Positions 8,637 to 20,431 of a stretch of 64,000 bases of DNA are shown piece by piece; position 1 is the stretch's first letter, and every line of letters begins with the position of its first letter. The stretch comes from Streptomyces sp. NBC_00102 (GTDB taxonomy: Bacteria; Actinomycetota; Actinomycetes; Streptomycetales; Streptomycetaceae). Made by a program: the position numbers and the translations under genes. The stretch spans positions 5,041,501 through 5,105,500 of the forward strand of contig NZ_JAPEMC010000001.1 of NCBI RefSeq assembly GCF_026343115.1, in the 5' to 3' direction. Below the pieces are notes generated by a model. That model searched no databases and had not been told where the DNA came from. It saw only the letters and a list, made by a program, of their open reading frames with translations.

Positions 8637-10208
8637 ATGGCGGAGCTCACGATCCGGCCGGAGGAGATCCGGGACGCACTGGAGAACTTTGTCCAGTCGT
8701 ACCAGCCGGACGCGGCCTCGCGCGAGGAGGTCGGTACGGTCAGCGTTGCCGGCGACGGCATCGCGAAGGTGGAGGGCCTGCCCTCCGCCATGGCGAACGA
8801 GCTGCTGAAGTTCGAGGACGGCACCCTCGGTCTCGCCCTCAACCTCGAAGAGCGCGAGATCGGTGCGATCGTCCTCGGCGAGTTCAGCGGAATCGAGGAG
8901 GGCCAGCCGGTGCAGCGCACCGGTGAGGTGCTCTCCGTCGGCGTCGGCGAGGGCTACCTCGGCCGCGTCGTCGACCCGCTCGGCAACCCGATCGACGGTC
9001 TCGGCGAGATCGCGACCGAAGGCCGACGCGCCCTCGAGCTGCAGGCCCCGGGCGTCATGGTCCGCAAGTCGGTCCACGAGCCCATGCAGACCGGCTACAA
9101 GGCCGTCGACGCGATGGTGCCGATCGGCCGCGGCCAGCGTCAGCTGATCATCGGCGACCGTCAGACGGGTAAGACCGCTCTGGCCGTCGACACGATCATC
9201 AACCAGCGCGACAACTGGCGCTCGGGCGACGTGAACAAGCAGGTGCGCTGCATCTACGTCGCCATCGGTCAGAAGGGCTCCACCATCGCCTCGGTGCGCG
9301 GTGCCCTCGAAGAGGCCGGCGCGCTGGAGTACACGACCATCGTCGCCGCCCCGGCGTCCGACCCGGCCGGCTTCAAGTACCTGGCGCCGTACACCGGTTC
9401 GGCCATCGGTCAGCACTGGATGTACCAGGGCAAGCACGTCCTGATCGTCTTCGACGACCTTTCGAAGCAGGCCGACGCCTACCGCGCCGTGTCGCTTCTG
9501 CTGCGCCGTCCGCCGGGCCGCGAGGCCTACCCGGGCGACGTCTTCTACTTGCACTCGCGTCTGCTGGAGCGCTGCGCCAAGCTCTCCGACGAGATGGGTG
9601 CCGGTTCGATGACCGGTCTGCCGATCGTCGAGACCAAGGCGAACGACGTGTCGGCGTTCATCCCGACCAACGTCATCTCCATCACCGACGGCCAGTGCTT
9701 CCTGGAGTCCGACCTGTTCAACGCGGGTCAGCGTCCGGCGCTCAACGTCGGTATCTCGGTCTCCCGAGTCGGTGGCTCCGCCCAGCACAAGGCCATGAAG
9801 CAGGTTTCCGGCCGACTGCGCGTGGACCTCGCCCAGTACCGCGAGCTGGAGGCGTTCGCCGCCTTCGGTTCCGACCTGGACGCGGCCTCCAAGGCGTCGC
9901 TGGAGCGCGGTAAGCGCATGGTCGAGCTGCTGAAGCAGCCGCAGTACGCCCCGTACCCCGTCGAGGAGCAGGTCGTCTCCGTCTGGGCCGGCACCACCGG
10001 CAAGATGGACGACGTCCCGGTCGAGGACATCCGTCGCTTCGAGAGCGAGCTGCTGGACTACCTGCGCCGCGAGCGCAAGGACCTCCTGACCAGCATCGTC
10101 GAGGGCGGCAAGATGTCGGACGACACGCTGCAGTCGATCGCTGACGCCATTGCCGCGTTCAAGCAGCAGTTCGAGACCTCGGACGGCAAGCTTCTGGGCG
10201 AGGGCTGA
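8637..10208 (+). CDS. atpA: ATP synthase F1 subunit alpha
   Basis: 523 aa. Non-catalytic nucleotide-binding subunit of F1. Seen: the N-terminal beta-barrel, Walker A GDRQTGKT (residues 173-180), and the alpha/beta signature around [23 protein letters not shown] 8637 is preceded by AAGGAG and AGGGA and gives the standard N-terminus ([10 protein letters not shown]). An in-frame extension to 8550 exists but crosses the hairpin at about 8572-8589 (CTGGGGG/CCCCCAG) in the atpH-atpA spacer and is not conserved in character. Confidence 0.97.
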   Translation: MAELTIRPEEIRDALENFVQSYQPDAASREEVGTVSVAGDGIAKVEGLPSAMANELLKFEDGTLGLALNLEEREIGAIVLGEFSGIEEGQPVQRTGEVLSVGVGEGYLGRVVDPLGNPIDGLGEIATEGRRALELQAPGVMVRKSVHEPMQTGYKAVDAMVPIGRGQRQLIIGDRQTGKTALAVDTIINQRDNWRSGDVNKQVRCIYVAIGQKGSTIASVRGALEEAGALEYTTIVAAPASDPAGFKYLAPYTGSAIGQHWMYQGKHVLIVFDDLSKQADAYRAVSLLLRRPPGREAYPGDVFYLHSRLLERCAKLSDEMGAGSMTGLPIVETKANDVSAFIPTNVISITDGQCFLESDLFNAGQRPALNVGISVSRVGGSAQHKAMKQVSGRLRVDLAQYRELEAFAAFGSDLDAASKASLERGKRMVELLKQPQYAPYPVEEQVVSVWAGTTGKMDDVPVEDIRRFESELLDYLRRERKDLLTSIVEGGKMSDDTLQSIADAIAAFKQQFETSDGKLLGEG

Positions 10209-10211
10209 TCG

Positions 10212-12571
<2,360 letters not shown>

Positions 12572-12585
12572 GCCTCCGGCTCACC

Positions 12586-12614
12586 GAGGGGGGTGGGTGT
12601 GTCCCGCCCCCCTC
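12586..12614 (+). terminator. GC-rich hairpin after atpD (possible attenuating terminator)
   Basis: Arms GAGGGGGGTGGG (12586-12597) and CCCGCCCCCCTC (12603-12614) pair at 11 of 12 positions with a five-base loop. It sits directly after the atpD stop. Without a U-run it may terminate part of the transcripts or protect the upstream mRNA end. Confidence 0.6.
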
Positions 12615-12639
12615 ACCACGCCCCGTAGAATTGACCCAA

Positions 12640-12662
12640 CACCCGGCAGCTGCTGCCGGGTG
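12640..12662 (+). promoter_or_regulatory. Perfect palindrome 20 bases before atpC
   Basis: CACCCGGCAGC (12640-12650), one T, and GCTGCCGGGTG (12652-12662) form an 11-bp perfect stem or a dyad. It lies between the hairpin after atpD and the GAGGAG ribosome site of atpC, so it could be an RNA hairpin affecting atpC translation or a DNA operator. Confidence 0.55.
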
Positions 12663-12681
12663 GTGACCCGAGGAGCCACCC

Positions 12682-13056
12682 TTGGCTGCTGAGCTGCATG
12701 TCGAGCTGGTCGCCGCGGACCGCAGTGTCTGGTCCGGCGAGGCCACCCTGGTCGTCGCGCGCACCACGTCCGGCGACATCGGCGTCATGCCCGGTCACCA
12801 GCCGCTTCTGGGTGTGCTGGAATCGGGCCCGGTGACCATCCGCACGAGCGACGGCGGCACCGTCGTCGCCGCCGTGCACGGTGGATTCATCTCGTTCGCG
12901 GACGACAAGCTGTCGCTGCTGGCCGAGATCGCCGAGCTTGCCGACGAGATCGACGTCCAGCGCGCCGAGCGCGCGTTGGAGCGAGCGAAGTCGGACACGG
13001 ACGCCGCCGCCGAGCGGCGCGCGGACGTACGACTGCGAGCGGTGTCGGCGCACTAG
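12682..13056 (+). CDS. atpC: ATP synthase F1 subunit epsilon
   Basis: 124 aa, N-terminal beta-sandwich (residues 1-85; GEATLVVARTTSGDIGVMPGHQP is the recognisable core, quoted here only in part as GDIGVMPGHQP) and a C-terminal helical hairpin. It couples the c-ring to gamma and inhibits ATP hydrolysis. The start is TTG 12682, eight bases after GAGGAG; no ATG or GTG fits. The weak start and the two upstream hairpins fit the low stoichiometry of epsilon (one per complex). Confidence 0.95.
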   Translation: MAAELHVELVAADRSVWSGEATLVVARTTSGDIGVMPGHQPLLGVLESGPVTIRTSDGGTVVAAVHGGFISFADDKLSLLAEIAELADEIDVQRAERALERAKSDTDAAAERRADVRLRAVSAH

Positions 13057-13222
13057 TGCCGTGACCGGCAGTGTGACCCGGAAGGGGCGTCAGCGCTCCT
13101 GACGGCAGAGGTTTTTACTCAGCCGCGGCCCGAGCTGGAATCATCCAGACCGTGTCGCGGCTGAGGCGATGCGGGTGCGGTTCGTTTTCTGGTTACTCGA
13201 CGATGCGAGGAGGTCGGTGGAG

Positions 13223-13669
13223 ATGGTCCTCGCGTTGTGGGTGGGCGGAATCGTCCTCGTCCTGATCCTGGTGGGACTCTTCGTCTTCGGTCTGCGCCGG
13301 CGGCTCATCCAGCGCTCGGGCGGGACCTTCGACTGCAGTCTGCGCTGGGACATCTCCACGGAACCCGACCCCACCGGCAAAGGCTGGGTCTACGGAGTCG
13401 CCCGCTACAGCGGCGACCGTGTCGACTGGTTCCGGGTGTTCTCCTACTCCCCGCGTCCACGTCGTGCCCTGGAGCGCGGTGCCATCGAGGTGGTCGACCG
13501 CAGGCTCCCCGAGGGCGAGGAGGAGCTCGCGCTGCTCTCCGACTCCGTCGTGCTCGGCTGTCTCCTGCGGGGGATCCGCCTGGAGCTGGCGATGAGCGAG
13601 GACGCGCTGACGGGATTCCTCGCCTGGCTGGAGGCGGCGCCGCCCGGCCAGCGGGTGAACGTGGCGTAG
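13223..13669 (+). CDS. DUF2550 family membrane protein
   Basis: 148 aa with one N-terminal membrane helix (about residues 3-24) followed by a soluble domain rich in beta-strand patterns (GGTFDCSLRWD, GWVYGVARYSGD, DWFRVFSYSPRPRR). This matches the actinobacterial DUF2550 family that follows the atp operon. Function unknown. ATG 13223 follows GAGGAGG at 13207-13213; GTG 13217 is a possible alternative. The short gap after atpC (166 bases) suggests its own promoter. Confidence 0.85.
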   Translation: MVLALWVGGIVLVLILVGLFVFGLRRRLIQRSGGTFDCSLRWDISTEPDPTGKGWVYGVARYSGDRVDWFRVFSYSPRPRRALERGAIEVVDRRLPEGEEELALLSDSVVLGCLLRGIRLELAMSEDALTGFLAWLEAAPPGQRVNVA

Positions 13670-14084
13670 CCGGTACGCCGCCCGGGGCCGTGTGCCCCAC
13701 GGTGGGGCCGCAGCCACAGACGTACGACCCCGGGACCCGTCCCGGGCACGGCCGGGTGATGCCTCCCCGGCCTTCTCCGTGTCCGGGGTGCGGTCCGCGG
13801 GTGCGCGACGGACTCCGCACGGTACGGCGGCCCCGTCCCCGTCCCCGCCCTCGTCCCCGTACGGGTGTCCGGGGGTGCCTCGCGTCCCCTGCCCGCCCGT
13901 ATCCGTGTGCGTACTTCACGGCGCCCGCTCCCGTGCCGTACCCCACGGCGCCCCGTTCCCGTGCCGTACTCCGCTGCGCCCGCTCCCGTGCCCCGGAACG
14001 ACGAAAGACCGGGGAGACAGGGGGCGGACCTGTCTCCCCGGCGCTTTCGGGGGTGGTGCTTTCGGGGCGGGGCCCCGGGGAGGG
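13670..14084. other. 415-base convergent intergenic region with C-rich degenerate repeats
   Basis: Between the DUF2550 gene and the chitinase gene, which converge. From about 13830 to 13995 the sequence is built of degenerate repeats of the type CCCGT(A/T)C and CCCGTGCCGTAC, low-complexity and non-coding in character. It ends in the strong terminator at 14003-14048. No further gene is seen. Confidence 0.6.
14003..14048. terminator. Bidirectional terminator
   Basis: Arms CCGGGGAGACAGG (14009-14021) and CCTGTCTCCCCGG (14029-14041) are perfect over 13 bp. After a small internal bulge the stem continues with GAAAG (14003-14007) and CTTTC (14044-14048). It lies between two convergent genes and can serve both. 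Confidence 0.85.
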
Positions 14085-15965
<1,881 letters not shown>

Positions 15966-16399
15966 CGGTGCTCCTCGGGTGAGGTCCGACAAACGGGGGG
16001 TGGTTCGTGGACTGCAGACCCTGCGCCGCCCTGGATGCGCTTTGTCATGTGCGCGCCCATCGCAGTGTGTTGCGGTGAGACTAGGAAGGTCTGGACCAAT
16101 CGTCAAGAGGTCTGGACCAGGGGAACCCGAGGGGTGGCAGCGGAGCTGATCACAGGTCCAACTCTCGTGGTTCCAAAGCCTCCTGGCTCCGAAGGCCCGG
16201 TCCGGGGCCGGCCGTCCCCCGCTGACGTGCGTCTTCGTGGCACCACATGCGACCCGGGCGGGTGAGTGAACGGTCCGCCGACTCGGCTCTCCGCGGCGTG
16301 CGACGGCTTCCGTCGCACGCCACGGGCCCGCCACCGGGTGGACTTCCGTGGCGCCGGGAAGCTCTTCCCGGCGAGTGAAGCCCGGATACGCTCGTCGGC
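15966..16399. other. 434-base divergent intergenic region (chitinase / APH-fold gene)
   Basis: It holds the chitinase ribosome site (GAGGAG next to 15966) and the 12-bp direct repeats at 16087-16119. From 16269 to 16399 it is GC-rich leader of the APH-fold gene with a short dyad around CGACGGCTTCCGTCG (about 16309-16324). No further coding signal is seen. There is no two-component system here, although chiS/chiR accompany chiC in S. coelicolor. Confidence 0.6.
16087..16119 (-). promoter_or_regulatory. Chitinase-type direct repeats (dre-like)
   Basis: On the minus strand the 12-mer TGGTCCAGACCT occurs twice without mismatch (16108-16119 and 16087-16098), 21 bases apart. Such paired repeats lie at Streptomyces chitinase promoters, mediate chitin induction and glucose repression, and resemble the DasR site (ACTGGTCTAGACCAGT). 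They are about 120-150 bases upstream of the chitinase start. Confidence 0.88.
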
Positions 16400-17455
16400 A
16401 TGCGGAGGCGTATTCCCCTGAACGAAGAGCTGCTTTCCGCCGTGGGCGTCCCCGAGCGGGCCGAGTTGCTGGACAGCAGCCCCCGTTCGCGGGTGTGGCG
16501 GGTGAGGCTGACCGACCGGCGGCTGGTCGTCGTCAAGCAGATCATCGACGGCGGGGACGCGGGCGCCGACGCGGACGCGCGCTTCGCACGTGAACTCGCC
16601 GGGCTGCGCCTGGCGGCTCGGGCCGTCGGGCCCGCCGTGGCCCCGGCGGTCCTCGCCGCCGACCCGCTCGCGCGGGTGATGGTCCTCGAGCACGTGGACG
16701 ACCTCGGTAAGACGGACGACTGGCTGCCCGGATACGCGGAGTCGCTCGCCCGCCTGCACGCGCTGACCGGGCCCGCCGACGCGGGCACGCTCCCCGCCTG
16801 GTCGGGGCCCACGGCCGCCGACGCGGAGTCCTTCCTCGCCCTGGCGCGGGCGCTGGACGTGCCCGTACCGTCAGCGGTCCACCGCGAACTCGACGACCTG
16901 CTCCAGCGGTTGGACCCCACGCTCCACCACGCACTGCTGCACGGCGACCCTTGCCCGGGCAATGACCTGCGCACCGCCGAGGGTGTCCGCTTCGTCGACT
17001 TCGAACGGGCCGCGCTCGGCAACGGCCTGGTCGAACTCGCTTACGTCCGCATCGGCTTCCCCACCTGCTGGTGCGCCATGTCGGTCACCGGGCACCCGCT
17101 CGCCGAGGCCGAGTCGGTCTACCGGACCACCTGGCGTGACCTCACCGGGAAGGACGTGCCGGGCGACCTCGCCGACGCGTGCGCGGGCTGGCTGATCCAG
17201 GGCGACGCGCTCGTCGAGCGGGCCCACCGCGGCACGGCCGACCAGCTCGCCCGGGTGGCCGTCGAGGACTTCGAATGGGGTTACGTCTCCGCCCGCGAAC
17301 GGCTCGTCCACCGCCTGGGCGCGGTCGCCGGCATGAGCCGCGACCACGATCACCTGCACGCCCTCGGCCGCCTCGGCTCCGCCATGGCCGACCGCCTGCT
17401 CGCCCACCGCCCGCCGCCGCGTCCGCTGCCCGGCCAGGCCGTCAGGCCCTGGTAG
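16400..17455 (+). CDS. APH-fold phosphotransferase family protein
   Basis: 351 aa. Aminoglycoside phosphotransferase/choline kinase-like fold: ATP-side Lys region RLVVVKQI, Brenner-type catalytic motif HGDPCPGN (residues 181-188) and the metal-binding Asp200 in FVDFERA. The substrate is unknown; such stand-alone members phosphorylate small molecules such as sugars or antibiotics, and no resistance role can be claimed. ATG 16400 is the first start after the chitinase control region. There is no close partner: it is followed by the convergent cobalamin adenosyltransferase gene. Confidence 0.75.
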   Translation: MRRRIPLNEELLSAVGVPERAELLDSSPRSRVWRVRLTDRRLVVVKQIIDGGDAGADADARFARELAGLRLAARAVGPAVAPAVLAADPLARVMVLEHVDDLGKTDDWLPGYAESLARLHALTGPADAGTLPAWSGPTAADAESFLALARALDVPVPSAVHRELDDLLQRLDPTLHHALLHGDPCPGNDLRTAEGVRFVDFERAALGNGLVELAYVRIGFPTCWCAMSVTGHPLAEAESVYRTTWRDLTGKDVPGDLADACAGWLIQGDALVERAHRGTADQLARVAVEDFEWGYVSARERLVHRLGAVAGMSRDHDHLHALGRLGSAMADRLLAHRPPPRPLPGQAVRPW

Positions 17456-17499
17456 CGGGCAGTGTCCGACGGCTCCCGGCAGGTTGGGGAACGAATGTC

Positions 17500-18072
17500 C
17501 TAGCGGTCCCCGCCCGGCACCCAGAGCACGTCCCCGACCTCCTTGTTCGCGGTCCTGGCCAGGATGAACAGAAGGTCGGACAGGCGGTTGAGGTACGTCG
17601 CCGTCAGCGGGTTCATCACGTCCCCGTGCACCTCCAGCGCCGCCCAGGTCGAGCGCTCCGCGCGCCGGACGACCGTGCACGCCTGGTGGAGCAGCGCGGC
17701 GCCCGGGGTGCCACCCGGAAGGATGAAGCTGCGCAGCTTCTCCAACTCCTCCAGGAAGCGGTCGCAGTCGGCCTCCAGCTTGTCGACGTAGCTCTGCTCC
17801 ACGCGCAGCGGCGGGTACTTCGGGTTCGCCACCACCGGCGTCGACAGGTCGGCGCCCACGTCGAAGAGATCGTTCTGCACCCGGACGAGGACCTTCACCA
17901 CGTCCTCGGAGAGCTCTCCGAGGGCCACCGCCGTCCCGATGACCGCGTTGGCCTCGTTGGCGTCCGCGTAGGCCGAGATCCGCAGATCGGTCTTGGCGGT
18001 GCGGCTCATGTCACCGAGGGCGGTCGTGCCGGTGTCGCCGGTACGGGTGTAGATGCGCGTCAGATTGACCAT
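17500..18072 (-). CDS. ATP:cob(I)alamin adenosyltransferase (PduO type)
   Basis: 190 aa. Transfers the adenosyl group of ATP to cob(I)alamin, giving adenosylcobalamin for mutases. Seen: the N-terminal ATP-binding motif TRTGDTGTTALGD, the SAYADANEANAVIG helix, and the C-terminal QACTVVRRAER helix that forms the trimer active site. Length is typical for PduO-type enzymes. Adenosylcobalamin users encoded in this window include isobutyryl-CoA mutase, with MeaB as chaperone. Confidence 0.93.
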   Translation of the reverse strand: MVNLTRIYTRTGDTGTTALGDMSRTAKTDLRISAYADANEANAVIGTAVALGELSEDVVKVLVRVQNDLFDVGADLSTPVVANPKYPPLRVEQSYVDKLEADCDRFLEELEKLRSFILPGGTPGAALLHQACTVVRRAERSTWAALEVHGDVMNPLTATYLNRLSDLLFILARTANKEVGDVLWVPGGDR

Positions 18073-18325
18073 GCGACCAGGCTAAGGGGACGGCACCGTC
18101 CCGGGCGCCCTTCCTCGCGTGGCCGTGGTCACGCGGCAACTGCCGCCCGGTGGCCGCCGCCTGACGCCGGCCGGTGTGATGTCCGTCATGTGAGACGTGA
18201 CGCGCATCTCTAAGCGGTCACACCGCCCCTCACGGGTACTAATCTCCGCCGGAGAGCACATGAAGGACAGTCGGAGAGAGTGCGTCAGAACTGCCGCACG
18301 GGTGACAAGACCAAAGGGGTGTGAC

Positions 18326-19174
18326 GTGGCCGGGAAGCTCGCTGTCATCGGGGCCGGACTCATGGGATCGGGTATCGCACAGGTCTCCGCCCAGGCCGGC
18401 TGGGACGTCGTGCTGCGGGACGTCACCGACCAGGCCCTCACCCGCGGACTGGACTCCGTGAAGGCCTCGTACGAGAAGTTCGTCGCCAAGGGCAAGCTGT
18501 CGGCCGAGGAGGCCGAGGCCGCGCTCGCCCGCATCACCACGACCACCGATCTGGACGCCGTCGCCGACGTGGACGTCGTGGTCGAGGCCGTGTTCGAGAA
18601 GCTGGAAGTCAAGCACGAGATCTTCCGCACCCTCGACGAGGTCGTGCGCGAGGACACCGTCCTCGCCTCCAACACCTCCGCCATCCCGATCACCAAGATC
18701 GCGGCGGTGACCAAGCGCCCGGAGCGGGTGGTCGGCGTGCACTTCTTCTCGCCCGTGCCGATGATGCAGCTCTGCGAACTCGTCCGGGGCTACAAGACGA
18801 GCGACGAAACCCTGCACACTGCACGGCAGTTCGCCGAGTCGGTCGGCAAGACCTGCATCGTCGTCAACCGCGACGTGGCGGGCTTCGTCACCACCCGGCT
18901 GATCTCCGCGCTCGTGGTCGAGGCGGCGAAGCTCCACGAGTCGGGCGTCGCGACCGCCGAGGACATCGACACCGCCTGCAGGCTCGGCTTCGGCCACGCC
19001 ATGGGCCCGCTCGCGACCGCCGACCTGACCGGCGTCGACATCCTCCTGCACGCGACCTCCAACATCTACACGGAGTCGCAGGACGAGAAGTTCGCCGCCC
19101 CCGAGTCGATGCGCCGGATGGTCGACGCGGGTGACATCGGCCGCAAGAGCGGGCAGGGCTTCTACACCTACTGA
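18326..19174 (+). CDS. 3-hydroxybutyryl-CoA dehydrogenase
   Basis: 282 aa. NAD(P)-dependent oxidation/reduction of the 3-hydroxyacyl-CoA/acetoacetyl-CoA pair. Seen: Rossmann motif GAGLMGSG (residues 9-16), the FFSPVPMM segment with the catalytic His just before it (VVGVHFFSPVP), and the C-terminal domain with GFGHAMGPLATADLTG. GTG 18326 is preceded by AAAGGGG; the frame extends upstream but without conserved sequence. It could pair with the acetyl-CoA acetyltransferase at 36143 in a butyryl-CoA/ethylmalonyl-CoA route. Confidence 0.93.
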   Translation: MAGKLAVIGAGLMGSGIAQVSAQAGWDVVLRDVTDQALTRGLDSVKASYEKFVAKGKLSAEEAEAALARITTTTDLDAVADVDVVVEAVFEKLEVKHEIFRTLDEVVREDTVLASNTSAIPITKIAAVTKRPERVVGVHFFSPVPMMQLCELVRGYKTSDETLHTARQFAESVGKTCIVVNRDVAGFVTTRLISALVVEAAKLHESGVATAEDIDTACRLGFGHAMGPLATADLTGVDILLHATSNIYTESQDEKFAAPESMRRMVDAGDIGRKSGQGFYTY

Positions 19175-19190
19175 TCATCACCCCGGTTCC

Positions 19191-19226
19191 CCGGGGCCCC
19201 GGGCCGCGCCGTCGGCCGGGCCCCGG
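19191..19226 (+). terminator. Terminator after 3-hydroxybutyryl-CoA dehydrogenase
   Basis: Arms CCGGGGCCC (19191-19199) and GGGCCCCGG (19218-19226) are perfect over 9 bp, 17 bases after the stop codon. Confidence 0.65.
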
Positions 19227-19433
19227 TCGCCCGGGAACACGAGGGGGTCGTACCCGGCCCCAGGGGAAGCCGGACCAGAAACGGTGCCGGAGCAGCGGAC
19301 CGGCATCACCCCACAGGGTGAATTCGGTATCGGTTCGCTCACAAGCGGCAACTTCCCCGCTCCTGACACAGTCACTTGTGACAGAAGCGGGCAGCCACAC
19401 GGACTTCTGTACGAAGCGATACGGGGAGCGCAT

Positions 19434-19757
19434 ATGCACATCAGGGGCGACCATGCCGAGCTGGTCGTCGGGGGCCGCCTCGACGTCCGAAGCGCGGCGG
19501 ACGCCCGTACGGCTCTGCACGCCGCCGTCGACGACGGCGTCGGTGACCTCGTGCTCGATCTGACCGAACTGGACTCCTGGGACGCCACCGGGCTCGGCGT
19601 GATCATGGGAGTGCACCGCAGGGCGGGCCGTGCCGGACGCCGCCTGGTGCTGCGCGGCGTACCTCCGCAGATGCAGCGCCTGCTGGTGGCGACCCGTCTC
19701 CACCGCATCCTCGCCATCGAGGGCGGGATCGCCGCCGAAGCCCTGCCGAGGGTCTGA
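19434..19757 (+). CDS. STAS-domain protein (anti-sigma factor antagonist type)
   Basis: 107 aa, a single STAS domain. Seen: the strand-helix start LVVGGRLDVRSAADA and the signature SWDATGLGVIMG. In SpoIIAA/RsbV proteins this reads D-S-(S/T)-G-L-G, with the phosphorylated Ser just before Gly; here the aligned residue is Thr52. It probably binds an anti-sigma kinase when unphosphorylated. No kinase gene lies beside it. ATG 19434 is preceded by GGGGAG; the open frame upstream overlaps the previous gene and is not conserved. Confidence 0.85.
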   Translation: MHIRGDHAELVVGGRLDVRSAADARTALHAAVDDGVGDLVLDLTELDSWDATGLGVIMGVHRRAGRAGRRLVLRGVPPQMQRLLVATRLHRILAIEGGIAAEALPRV

Positions 19758-20431
19758 GGGCGTACCGAAGAGCGGGCGCGGACGCGAGACGCGCTCCCTG
19801 CGCCGTCAAGTCTCCTGACTCGCACGCCGGTTCTCCGGAGCTCGCGGCCCGGAGAGCCCCGGTAGGGAGAGAGCCCCCGGCCGGCAGCATTCCTGCCACC
19901 GCCAGCACGGCCGGTGCGCTGCGCCACCGTGTCGCCGTCGCCGCCGTCGCTGCCGTCGCTGCCGTCGCTGCCGTCGCTGCCGTCGTCGCCGTCGCTGCCG
20001 TTGCCGTTGTCTCTGTCGTTGTCACAGTGACTGCCTCCGTCGTCCGTGGACGTCCGCGGTGGGTCTCGGTCCCACCCGCCCTTCACCGATTACTGAGGCG
20101 GGAGACCCGCGAAAGGTTGAAGTGACGGACGAGAGAAACGTGAACGCCCCTCGCCCGGGTGTACGGCAGGCCTCCGGGGGCCTCCGCCGTGACCGTCGCA
20201 CGGCGGAGGACGCCGGGTGGTGTCCGGCATGACCACCGACCGAACCGGGCAATACATCTGAGAACGTGATGTCCCGGGCCCCGTCCACCCCCGCCGACGC
20301 GACGGAGCGCACGAAGGTTTAGGGTTCGGCCGTCCGTCGATCGACCGAAACCGCGGACGGACACCCACGAGCAACAGCGGCACGTGCGCGCCGGACGGGC
20401 AGCAGCGCGACGCGTCTGGGGGACTTGGACC
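19758..20431. other. 674-base intergenic region
   Basis: Between the STAS gene and the P-loop membrane protein. It contains a 9-bp tandem repeat at 19943-20005 and otherwise GC-rich sequence with no convincing coding signal in either direction. The promoter of the downstream gene should be in its last 300 bases; I cannot point to one. Confidence 0.5.
19943..20005. repeat. 9-bp tandem repeat GCCGTCGCT
   Basis: Units start at 19943, 19952, 19961 and 19970 (identical), then one variant (GCCGTCGTC), one identical unit at 19988, and decaying copies (GCCGTTGCC). It is in intergenic DNA. A minus-strand frame through it would read as an Asp/Gly/Ser repeat, but nothing supports it as a gene. Confidence 0.9.

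Noticed and set aside
16400..17455. Aminoglycoside resistance gene
   Set aside because: The APH fold motifs are present, but the same fold covers many sugar and amino-alcohol kinases; no resistance-gene neighbours or specific similarity is visible.
19603..20086. Minus-strand frames encoding Asp/Gly/Ser or Ala/Thr repeats through the 9-bp tandem repeat
   Set aside because: The apparent peptides are only translations of the simple repeat; there is no ribosome site, conserved domain or neighbour support.
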